Assembly (NCBI GenBank): GCA_023819025.1 | Contig: JAMWDC010000102.1 | Location: forward strand, 1-7,216 | Direction of reading: 5' to 3' | Origin: Candidatus Omnitrophota bacterium | Lineage (GTDB): Bacteria > Omnitrophota > Omnitrophia > Omnitrophales > Aquincolibacteriaceae | DNA: 7,216 nucleotides | Shown: piece after piece, positions 1-5,273 of the stretch | Layout of the letters: every line of letters starts with the position of its first letter | Position numbering within the stretch: position 1 is the first letter of the stretch | Position numbers and translations under genes: made by a program | Notes under the pieces: generated by a model | Told to the model about the DNA's origin: nothing | The model's database searches: none | What the model saw: the letters and a program-made list of their open reading frames with translations, nothing else

Positions 1-155
1 TCGAGGATTTGTGGTTGTCCAAAACGATGTCAGGAAGAATTCCTGAACAGAGGGATAAGGTTTAGATAATAAAATTGCACATCCGAACATGATTGGCGAG
101 GTTGTTATGTAGTTCTAAGGTAGGATGAAATAGTATGACAAGTGTGAGGTAACAG
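1..155. other. Window edge, no firm gene
   Basis: Nothing here can be assigned firmly. On the plus strand an open frame enters from the left edge and stops at TAG 63-65; it could be the last 20 codons of an upstream gene, ending RIPEQRDKV. A second plus frame stays open to TAA 67-69. On the minus strand a frame starting at ATG 90-88 is also open to the edge. None has supporting context, so no CDS is called. A perfect 6-bp inverted repeat, CAGGAA-GAA-TTCCTG, lies at 31-45 but lacks the T-run of an intrinsic terminator. No convincing -35/-10 pair was found for the gene starting at 156. Confidence 0.3.
146..150 (+). promoter_or_regulatory. Ribosome binding site of the 51-aa ORF
   Basis: GAGGT ends five bases before ATG 156. 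It is the main reason for calling the small ORF a gene, and it excludes the ATGs at 125 and 135, whose frames close after two and five codons. Confidence 0.55.
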
Positions 156-311
156 ATGGTTGCTGCTGACGATAAAGACAAATGGAAAAAGTGGGGAAAA
201 GATCAAGACAAGCCGGCCTTGCCGCCAGCTGTCTTGGCGATTCTGGGGGTTGCTGTAGCCGTCATTGCGGTCCTTGCGGTATTTCTTGCGAATCGATACG
301 GCGGAACCTGA
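156..311 (+). CDS. Small single-span membrane protein (51 aa), unknown function
   Basis: I do not recognise the family. The reading frame begins at ATG 156, five bases after a good Shine-Dalgarno sequence (GAGGT, 146-150), and ends at TGA 309-311. Residues 1-20 are strongly charged (Lys/Asp-rich, with Trp10 and Trp13). Residues 21-45 form one uninterrupted hydrophobic stretch of Ala, Val, Leu and Ile that is long enough to span the membrane. A six-residue tail, NRYGGT, follows. The lysine-rich N-terminus has no signal-peptide cleavage site, which suggests a membrane-anchored peptide; the charge distribution (basic and acidic in front, a single Arg behind) does not fix its orientation. It stands alone, separated by about 500 bases from the next gene. 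The clean ribosome binding site and the clear soluble/hydrophobic division argue for a real gene; conservation cannot be judged from the window. Confidence 0.6.
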   Translation: MVAADDKDKWKKWGKDQDKPALPPAVLAILGVAVAVIAVLAVFLANRYGGT

Positions 312-362
312 TCAAATTCGCGTCCGTCTTGGTTTGAGATTGAAGGATAGAGAAGTTTTGGC

Positions 363-472
363 AAAGAGTCGCTTGCCCCTCATGTTTCATGCATGACAAA
401 GGTTTGACGCTGGTGGAATGTGCCACTCAAAAATTTTCTTCAGCCATTGGGGATGCGTTGAAGCGACTCTTT
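363..472. repeat. Perfect 12-bp inverted repeat enclosing 86 nt
   Basis: AAAGAGTCGCTT at 363-374 is the exact reverse complement of AAGCGACTCTTT at 461-472. With one bulged A (473) the pairing extends outward by GC/GC (361-362 with 474-475). The interior has smaller elements: CCCC 376-379 opposite GGGG 449-452, a palindrome TCATGCATGA at 389-... and a GTGG/CCAC hairpin around 412-426. The arrangement, a long closing helix around shorter internal helices, would suit a structured RNA of about 110 nt, or the terminal repeats of a very small mobile element. No target-site duplication flanks it. Transcribed strand unknown. Confidence 0.5.
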
Positions 473-559
473 AGCGTAAGGCATGATCTTCAACTCAGTC
501 CACTTGATCTTCCGTGACCGCACCGCAAGGCAGGTAAGAGTTTCCCTCCCCTCAGATAT

Positions 560-607
560 GGGATCATAGTGATCCTTATGATTTTCGGGTCGGCTGCATG
601 TGATCCC
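560..607. repeat. Short hairpin with a competing second complement
   Basis: GGATCA (561-566), a 3-base loop and TGATCC (570-575) form a perfect hairpin. A further TGATCCC at 601-607 is complementary to GGGATCA at 560-566 and could displace the nearer arm. The two pairings exclude each other. No open reading frame links them to an attenuation mechanism. Confidence 0.35.
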
Positions 608-613
608 ATTTGC

Positions 614-691
614 TCGAAAAAGAATGCCTGCCCCCGGGTCGGCGGGAGATACAATTTTGAGCAACCGCTGGAACCTTCGATTTTTTTTCGA
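614..691. repeat. Imperfect 12-bp inverted repeat around a GC-rich hairpin
   Basis: TCGAAAAAGAAT (614-625) pairs with ATTTTTTTTCGA (680-691) over 12 positions, with a single G-T pair. The enclosed segment contains a GC-rich inverted repeat, CCTGCC (627-632) with GGCGGG (641-646), around CCCGGG. The right arm also makes a local TTCGA/TCGAA hairpin with a T-only loop (676-692). It lies about 50 bases upstream of the promoter of the acetate-CoA ligase gene. Confidence 0.35.
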
Positions 692-741
692 AAAGAGAAC
701 GGATAAATTGATCTTATCGTCATTGAAGATCCATTTAAAGA

Positions 742-759
742 TTGTCGATAAAATCGCAA
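742..759 (+). promoter_or_regulatory. Candidate Rex operator in the ligase promoter
   Basis: TTGTCGATAAAATCGCAA is 18 bp, the usual length of a Rex box. Compared with the general Rex-type pattern TTGTGA-N6-TCACAA (recalled family knowledge), it matches 9 of 12 defined positions: 4 of 6 in the left half and 5 of 6 in the right. It covers the -35 region and the first half of the spacer, a position where binding would block polymerase. A 13-base part of it (742-754) recurs with one change at 3470-3482, upstream of the rex gene itself. Operator function is inferred. Confidence 0.45.
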
Positions 760-773
760 AGAATGTGTATAAT
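742..773 (+). promoter_or_regulatory. Promoter of the acetate-CoA ligase gene
   Basis: A perfect -10 hexamer TATAAT lies at 768-773. The only -35-like hexamer is TTGTCG at 742-747 (TTG plus a matching C), with a 20-base spacer that is longer than optimal, so an activator or a weak -35 is possible. Transcription would start near 780, giving a leader of about 35 nt before the TTG start at 815. Confidence 0.5.
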
Positions 774-800
774 GCAACACCATATATCAATTTTTAGACA

Positions 801-809
801 GAGGGTGGT
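801..809 (+). promoter_or_regulatory. Ribosome binding site deciding a TTG start
   Basis: GAGGGTGGT lies five bases before TTG 815. It supports the rare start codon over the internal ATG 917, which has only GAAGG almost touching it. Confidence 0.55.
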
Positions 810-814
810 CCCGC

Positions 815-3034
815 TTGAACTCAAATCAATGCGATTCGAAAGATTTTACGCGAGGAACGATCGCTAAAAATCGCAAGACCGAAAAATTTACTGCCCAAGG
901 CAGAGATCTGAAGGCCATGTTTGAACCCCGGACTGTGGCGGTTATCGGCGCGTCCCGGCGTAAGGAAACCGTGGGGTATGCAATTTTAAATAACCTGATT
1001 CAGGCAGGCTTTAAAGGTGCAATCTATCCAGTCAATCCGAAGGCCGATTCGATTGACGGTGTGCGATGTTACGCTTCAATTCAAGAGGTGACTGTTCCGA
1101 TTGATCTTGCGGTTGTCATTGTTCCAAGCGCATCAGCGGTGGAAGTTCTCGAGAGTTGCGGGGAGAAAGGCGTGAAGGCCGTGATTATTATTTCCGCCGG
1201 TTTCCGCGAGGTGGGGGAAGAGGGTGCGAAAAGGGAAAATCAGGTCCGGGAAATTTCAAGACGCTATAATATGCCGGTGCTGGGGCCGAATTGTCTGGGA
1301 CTCATTAACACCGACCCGATCATCAGCATGAACGCAAGTTTTTCCCGCACCATGCCCCGACCAGGCAATATCGCATTCCTCTCTCAGAGCGGTGCGTTGT
1401 GTACGGCCATCCTGGATTATGCAAAAGCCGAAAATATCGGGTTTTCCAAATTTATTAGCTTTGGGAACAAGGCCGACATCAACGAACTGGATCTTTTGTC
1501 TTACCTCAAGGACGATTCCAAGACCGATTTGATCATGATGTATGTGGAAGATCTCGTGGACGGCCGCGGGTTCATTCAACTTGCCCGCGAGATCACTGGA
1601 GATGCTCCCCGTCCGAAGCCCATTCTTGTCATCAAGGCAGGCCGGACCGCACAAGGGGCGAAGGCGGCTCAGTCTCACACGGGATCCATGATGGGATCCG
1701 ATGAAATTTATGACGCCACCTTTGCTCAGTCAGGTGTTATCCGAGTCAACAGCGTTGAGGAAATCTTCGATCTTGCGGTAGCTTTTGCGAATCAGCCCCT
1801 GCCGAAAAGCAAGAGGGTGGCCATTATTACGAATGCAGGTGGGCCGGGAATCATGACAACCGATGCCTGCGTTCGTTACGGCCTGGACATTGCCCAATTT
1901 GAGAGTTCAACGATCGAGGCTTTAAAAAAAGTCCTTCCGCCGACCGCCAATTTTTCGAACCCCGTCGATGTGATCGGCGACGCCCAGCATGACCGTTATG
2001 AAAACGCGCTTAAGATTGTACTGAACGACCCGAACGTCGACAGCGTCATTGTGGTCCTGACACCGCAGGCCATGACGGATATCGAAGAGATTGCCAAGGT
2101 GATCGTGACGATTTCGAAGGAGACTCAGAAAACCATTCTTACGTGTTTCATGGGATTCGTGGATGTAGCCTTTGGCGTCAAAATTCTTGAGGATAATCAT
2201 GTACCGAATTATCCTTATCCGGAAGGGCCGCCCCGTGCCTTGGCCGCCATGTGCCGGTACAAACAATGGGTGGAGCGTCCCCGTACGAGTGTTCGGTTAT
2301 TTCCGGTGAAGCCGTCTCAGGCACGCTCGGTACTCAAGGAAGCGGTCGACAAAAAGCAACTTTTGCTTACTATTGATCGAGCCATGGAGGTTTTGCGGGC
2401 TTACGGGTTTCCAGTCCTTCCGTGCAGTCTGGCGACGACGGAAACGGAAGCTGCTTCCCAGACAAAAAAAATCGGCTTCCCGTTGGCCATGAAAATTGTT
2501 TCAGACCAGATTAGCCACAAGTTTGATGTGGGCGGAGTTCGTCTTCATCTCAAAAGTACAGAAGACGTTACCCAAGCTTTTAGGGAGATGAAAGAAAAAG
2601 TTTCCAAACAGATGTCCAACGCTCAAATCCGCGGAGTGTTTTTGCAAGCCATGTCGAAACCAGGTAAAGAAGTTATCATCGGTATGAAACGCGATCCTCA
2701 CTTCGGCCCCATTGTGATGTTTGGCATGGGGGGTGTTTATGTAGAGACGATCCGTGACGTTATTTTCCGTGTGGCCCCGATTCGCGAGCTGGGCGCAAGG
2801 CGGATGGTAGAATCCGTTCGGTCGTTTCCGATTCTTAAAGGTGTCCGCGGAGAAAAACCTGCGGACATCAACGCCATTGTCGAATGTCTGCAGCGGCTTT
2901 CCCAGCTATCCTGCGACGAACCTAGTATTGTGGAAATCGATATCAACCCCTTGATGGTTCATCCCGAGGGGGACGGCGCGAGCGTTATCGATGCCAGGAT
3001 TGTCGTTGATCCGGCTTTCAAAGAGAAGAAATAA
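815..3034 (+). CDS. Acetate-CoA ligase (ADP-forming), fused alpha-beta
   Basis: This cytoplasmic NDP-forming acyl-CoA ligase probably catalyses acyl-CoA + ADP + Pi = acid + CoA + ATP; acetate is the likeliest substrate, but the sequence does not fix it. Domains in order: a CoA-binding Rossmann domain from residue 35 (VAVIGASRR, 41-49; LGPNCLG), flavodoxin-like ligase domains to about 490 with the phosphohistidine motif SHTGS (His288), and a C-terminal ATP-grasp domain (about 515-735) with SHKFDVGGV (His568, matching the second histidine of the family) and FGMGGVYVE. The order alpha then beta in one chain is the common bacterial form, and the length (739) is slightly above the usual roughly 700. 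The start is TTG 815, six bases after GAGGGTGGT (801-809). Met35 (ATG 917) is an alternative that would remove an unconserved 34-residue extension but lacks a well-spaced ribosome binding site. The gene is apparently monocistronic, with no clear terminator after it. Confidence 0.9.
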   Translation: MNSNQCDSKDFTRGTIAKNRKTEKFTAQGRDLKAMFEPRTVAVIGASRRKETVGYAILNNLIQAGFKGAIYPVNPKADSIDGVRCYASIQEVTVPIDLAVVIVPSASAVEVLESCGEKGVKAVIIISAGFREVGEEGAKRENQVREISRRYNMPVLGPNCLGLINTDPIISMNASFSRTMPRPGNIAFLSQSGALCTAILDYAKAENIGFSKFISFGNKADINELDLLSYLKDDSKTDLIMMYVEDLVDGRGFIQLAREITGDAPRPKPILVIKAGRTAQGAKAAQSHTGSMMGSDEIYDATFAQSGVIRVNSVEEIFDLAVAFANQPLPKSKRVAIITNAGGPGIMTTDACVRYGLDIAQFESSTIEALKKVLPPTANFSNPVDVIGDAQHDRYENALKIVLNDPNVDSVIVVLTPQAMTDIEEIAKVIVTISKETQKTILTCFMGFVDVAFGVKILEDNHVPNYPYPEGPPRALAAMCRYKQWVERPRTSVRLFPVKPSQARSVLKEAVDKKQLLLTIDRAMEVLRAYGFPVLPCSLATTETEAASQTKKIGFPLAMKIVSDQISHKFDVGGVRLHLKSTEDVTQAFREMKEKVSKQMSNAQIRGVFLQAMSKPGKEVIIGMKRDPHFGPIVMFGMGGVYVETIRDVIFRVAPIRELGARRMVESVRSFPILKGVRGEKPADINAIVECLQRLSQLSCDEPSIVEIDINPLMVHPEGDGASVIDARIVVDPAFKEKK

Positions 3035-3469
3035 TTTTTATTTTGCTTCCTACAGTCTGCCATTTTTGAGTGTGCCCTTTTTGTGGTTCATCTCTTTTTA
3101 ACCTATCCTTCGGGCTGAGCTTAAACGGGACTTTTGTAAAATGACTGTTCGGGCTCGTTTCTTCGACTACCGGCCGCAAGATGTTAGGTCTTATCAATGA
3201 CGCAATGCACAATATAGCTCCAGGAGTCCCCATTTTGCAAAAATTCAATGAATTGCTCCAGTTTTCACAGAATAGGATTCCTTCTCCCTTAAGGTGGGGA
3301 CATAGCGATTCGTCACCCCCTCCCTCACCCTCCCTACCAAAGAAAGGAAATAACCGGAGCAACGTATATTCAGTTTACCGCGCCTCTTGATGATGGACGG
3401 TCGAACATTCGTCTCGTTAGGCCGTGCATGTTATATTTCTGGGTCAAATCCCAATCCCCGCTTGTTGAC
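3035..3469. other. Non-coding spacer, repeat-like and C-rich
   Basis: No supported gene on either strand; open frames here have low-complexity translations (for example REGEGGG on the minus strand, produced by the C-rich tract). Visible elements are a near-repeat TGCCATTTTTGAG/TGCCCTTTTTGTG (3058-3070 and 3073-3085), a repeated TTCGGGCT (near 3110 and 3148), the palindrome TTTTGCAAAA near 3235, a repeated GCTCCAG (near 3217 and 3254), and the C-rich tract at 3316-3334. No good intrinsic terminator for the ligase gene was found. The look is that of decayed intergenic repeats. Confidence 0.45.
3296..3334 (-). repeat. C-tract with hairpin; G-quadruplex motif on minus strand
   Basis: The minus strand of 3316-3334 reads GGGAGGGTGAGGGAGGGGG: four runs of three or more G with loops of 1, 3 and 1 bases, which meets the standard four-tract quadruplex pattern. 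On the plus strand GGGGAC (3296-3301) can pair with GTC-A-CCCC (3312-3319) across a 10-base loop with one bulge, so the two structures compete for the same bases. Tracts of the CCCTCACCCTCCC kind also occur in dispersed intergenic repeats of many bacteria, so this may be a copy of one. Confidence 0.5.
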
Positions 3470-3490
3470 TTGTCGAAAAAATTTTACACA
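3470..3490 (+). promoter_or_regulatory. Candidate Rex autoregulatory site
   Basis: TTGTCGAAAAAAT (3470-3482) matches 12 of 13 bases of the candidate operator in front of the acetate-CoA ligase gene. The wider stretch has imperfect dyad symmetry, TGT-N2-AAAA-N2-TTTT-N2-ACA (3471-3490). The right half sits about two bases further out than in a standard 18-bp Rex box, which weakens the case. It abuts the -35 box of the rex promoter, as expected for an autoregulated repressor. Confidence 0.4.
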
Positions 3491-3519
3491 TTGACAATCT
3501 TCAGTCCGGGTGCTTAAAT
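3491..3519 (+). promoter_or_regulatory. Promoter of the rex operon
   Basis: TTGACA (3491-3496, all six bases of the -35 consensus), a 17-base spacer and TTAAAT (3514-3519, four of six -10 bases). Transcription would begin near 3526. This lies downstream of the GTG at 3510 and upstream of ATG 3549, so it helps to choose the rex start. Confidence 0.55.
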
Positions 3520-3548
3520 ATCAAAAACAATCGTTCCAAATTTCACGA

Positions 3549-4193
3549 ATGGCGATCAAACAAGTACCTCCGCGGACTATTTCAAGGGTTTTGCTGTATA
3601 TCCGAACCCTAGGGAACCTGATCAAGGATAAGAAGGATCGCGTTTCCTCACAAGAATTAGCCAGCATGACGGGTTTGACCGATGTCCAGATCCGCAAAGA
3701 CATTTCGGCTTTTGGAAGGATTGGTTCTCCGAGAATCGGTTATCGGACAGCCGAACTGAAGGATACGTTAGAAAACTTTATTCTTCAGAAAAAGGTGGTT
3801 CATGTTGCGTTGTTTGGCGTGGGGAATTTGGGGGCCGCACTATTGAAATATCCCGGTTTCCGGGAAGAGAAGATCCGCATCGTTGCGGCATTTGATATCC
3901 ATCCGTCAAAAGTGGGTAGGGAAATCAGCGGTATCAAGGTCCATTCCGTTGACGATGCCGAGGAAGTAATCCGAAGGACTTGTGCCGTTGTGGGTATTCT
4001 AGCCGTTCCTGAGCGGGAAAGCCAGAAGGTTGCCGATCTCATGGTAGCGTCTGGGTTACGTGGGATCGTGAATTTTTCGCCCGTGTCGATCACGGTTCCC
4101 CCAAACGTCCGGGTGAAAAATATCGATTTAGGCATTGAATTTATCTCGCTTTTTTGCGAAACTCAAAGGGTGCATGGATCCAGGTGCGTTTAA
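3549..4193 (+). CDS. rex: Redox-sensing transcriptional repressor Rex
   Basis: Rex binds operators when NADH/NAD+ is low and releases them when NADH accumulates, controlling fermentation and hydrogen metabolism genes. The N-terminal winged helix is recognisable (SSQELASMTGLTDVQIRKD, then SAFGRIGSPRIGY), followed by the Rossmann domain with FGVGNLG (the GxGxxG NAD-binding loop), FDIHPSKVG with the acidic residue after the second strand, VGILAVPE, and the C-terminal NFSPVSI and IDLGIEF segments. From ATG 3549 the protein has 214 residues, normal for the family. The frame extends to GTG 3510, but those 13 extra residues lie outside the family's usual start and the GTG overlaps the predicted -10 region. 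No strong ribosome binding site is seen before either start. It heads the electron-transfer operon, 45 bases before the next gene, with no terminator between. Confidence 0.93.
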   Translation: MAIKQVPPRTISRVLLYIRTLGNLIKDKKDRVSSQELASMTGLTDVQIRKDISAFGRIGSPRIGYRTAELKDTLENFILQKKVVHVALFGVGNLGAALLKYPGFREEKIRIVAAFDIHPSKVGREISGIKVHSVDDAEEVIRRTCAVVGILAVPERESQKVADLMVASGLRGIVNFSPVSITVPPNVRVKNIDLGIEFISLFCETQRVHGSRCV

Positions 4194-4230
4194 GAAGGTA
4201 CTAGGCGCCGGGATTTTAAAAACAGTTTGA
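4174..4230 (+). CDS. Possible 18-codon overlapping leader ORF
   Basis: A second frame over the end of rex opens at ATG 4174, three bases after AAAGGG (4165-4170), and reads MDPGAFKKVLGAGILKTV before TGA 4228-4230, just in front of the next gene. The peptide looks like a plausible N-terminus, and its stop lies next to the downstream start region, so it could couple translation of rex to the next gene. It may equally be chance; nothing else supports it. Confidence 0.2.
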   Translation: MDPGAFKKVLGAGILKTV

Positions 4231-4238
4231 GAGTGGTC

Positions 4239-5273
4239 ATGACCGCGTGTTTTTTTCTGGGAAAGACGAAACTGAAAAATTTCGTCGAGCAATTGTCGGT
4301 TCACTACACAGTCTATTATCCTGTCAAAAGTAGAAATCAAAGATTCTTCAAAAAATTTTCAGGTTCCCTCGAAGATATCGTCCTTGGCGAAGTCCGAACC
4401 TTTGAACCGCTGAAGGCTTTTTATACCCGTGCGCGGGAAACAGTCGCCGTCAATTTCACCGACAGCTTTCCCCATGACCAGGATCAACCCTTTGCCATCC
4501 TGGGCGTGAAGGCCTGCGATTTGAAAGGGTTCAAGATTCAAGATTTTGTTTTTGGGGATTCGGGGTGTGCGGATCCTTTCTATATGAAAAACCGGGAACA
4601 AAATTTGATTGTCAGTGCGGACTGTACTTGTGCGATCGATACGTGTTACTGCCTTGCTTTAGGCATCCAACCCCATCCTCAGGAGGATTTCGATCTCAAC
4701 ATGTCCGAAGTGGACGGCGGATTCGTGGTCGAGATCGGTTCTCAAAAGGGGAAAACGGTTGTCGATGAGAATCCGTCATTGTTCGAAACGGTACGAGACG
4801 GCCACAACGCGAAAAAAAGTGAGCAAAGGGGCCGCGTGATCAAAGAGGTCGAGGCGAATCTTAAAAAATATGCGGTGCCTTATCAGGATCAGTTTAAGGG
4901 AATCATCGAGCGCAATTATCAAGGCCCAGTGTGGGAGGATGAAGCGAAGACATGCGTGGAATGCGGGGCGTGTAATACGATCTGTCCGACCTGCCATTGT
5001 TTTCTCCTGGCCGATCAAAAGGACGGGCAACATATGATCCGCCACCGCCTTTGGGATTCATGCATGATCAAGGATTTTGCCAGAGTTGCGGGCGGTGCCA
5101 ATCCTAGGAAAAAACTTTGGATGAGATTACGGAATCGGTTTGAGAAGAAATTCGATTTCTTCCCCAAGGTCGCCCAGGTTTATGCCTGTACGGGCTGCGG
5201 GCGGTGTATCAGTGCCTGCCCGGCAAAGATCGATATCCGCAGGGTTTTGAAGAGGCTGGTTCAAAATGTCTAG
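4239..5273 (+). CDS. 4Fe-4S dicluster subunit, HyhB/AsrA-like (hydrogenase beta)
   Basis: This resembles the beta subunit of soluble sulfhydrogenases (HyhB/HydB) and subunit A of anaerobic sulfite reductase (AsrA). Such proteins carry electrons between a flavoprotein partner and a catalytic module. Seen here: an N-terminal domain with GVKACDLKGF (Cys93) and DCTCAIDTCYC (Cys129, 131, 136, 138), both typical of the family, then two [4Fe-4S] motifs near the C-terminus, CVECGACNTICP (Cys239-249) and CTGCGRCISACP (Cys317-327). There are no membrane segments, so it is cytoplasmic. The start is taken as ATG 4239 (344 residues), five bases after GAGAG (4229-4233); TTG 4227 and GTG 4233 in the same frame are alternatives. 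Its last 8 bases overlap the next gene, which encodes the flavoprotein partner usual for this family. The operon context points to NAD(P)H-linked hydrogen metabolism. Confidence 0.85.
   Translation: MTACFFLGKTKLKNFVEQLSVHYTVYYPVKSRNQRFFKKFSGSLEDIVLGEVRTFEPLKAFYTRARETVAVNFTDSFPHDQDQPFAILGVKACDLKGFKIQDFVFGDSGCADPFYMKNREQNLIVSADCTCAIDTCYCLALGIQPHPQEDFDLNMSEVDGGFVVEIGSQKGKTVVDENPSLFETVRDGHNAKKSEQRGRVIKEVEANLKKYAVPYQDQFKGIIERNYQGPVWEDEAKTCVECGACNTICPTCHCFLLADQKDGQHMIRHRLWDSCMIKDFARVAGGANPRKKLWMRLRNRFEKKFDFFPKVAQVYACTGCGRCISACPAKIDIRRVLKRLVQNV

Larger units (their letters stand above)
312..741. other. Non-coding spacer with several inverted repeats
   Basis: No convincing protein gene lies here on either strand. 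The open frames present lack ribosome binding sites, have no recognisable domain, and cross the inverted repeats. The region holds a perfect 12-bp inverted repeat (363-374/461-472), a self-complementary GGATCA-TAG-TGATCC hairpin (561-575) with a competing TGATCCC copy (601-607), a 9-bp direct repeat CGGGTCGGC (586-594 and 635-643), and an imperfect 12-bp inverted repeat (614-625/680-691). No tRNA, SRP RNA or tmRNA signature was seen. It may contain a structured RNA or the decayed remains of a mobile element. Confidence 0.5.

Noticed and set aside
676..692. TTCGA-T7-TCGAA as an intrinsic terminator
   Set aside because: The stem is only five pairs and AT-rich, and the T-run is in the loop rather than after the stem.
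440..790. Minus-strand open frame of 116 codons, and a minus-strand frame of 97 codons at 490-783
   Set aside because: No ribosome binding site or recognisable domain; both run through the inverted repeats and the predicted promoter of the ligase gene, and overlap each other in different frames.
600..797. Plus-strand open frame of 65 codons ahead of the ligase gene
   Set aside because: It covers the inverted repeat, the TATAAT and the candidate operator, and its translation is unremarkable.
3018..3362. Minus-strand open frame of 114 codons, and plus-strand frame at 3181-3390
   Set aside because: Translations are low-complexity where they cross the C-rich tract; there is no start signal or domain. 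They are a by-product of repeat-like spacer sequence.
3440..3460. TGGGTCAAATCCCA followed by ATCCCCGC, resembling a tRNA T-arm and acceptor end
   Set aside because: The stem-loop lacks one base of a normal T-arm, no complementary acceptor strand (GCGGGGA) lies about 70 bases upstream, and no anticodon arm is present.
3510..3548. GTG 3510 as the start of rex
   Set aside because: It overlaps the predicted -10 element, has no ribosome binding site, and would add 13 residues beyond the usual Rex N-terminus. It remains possible if another promoter is used.
4204..4220. GGCGCC palindrome followed by ATTTTAAAA between rex and the next gene as a terminator
   Set aside because: The stem is three base pairs without a loop and there is no T-tract; read-through is expected.
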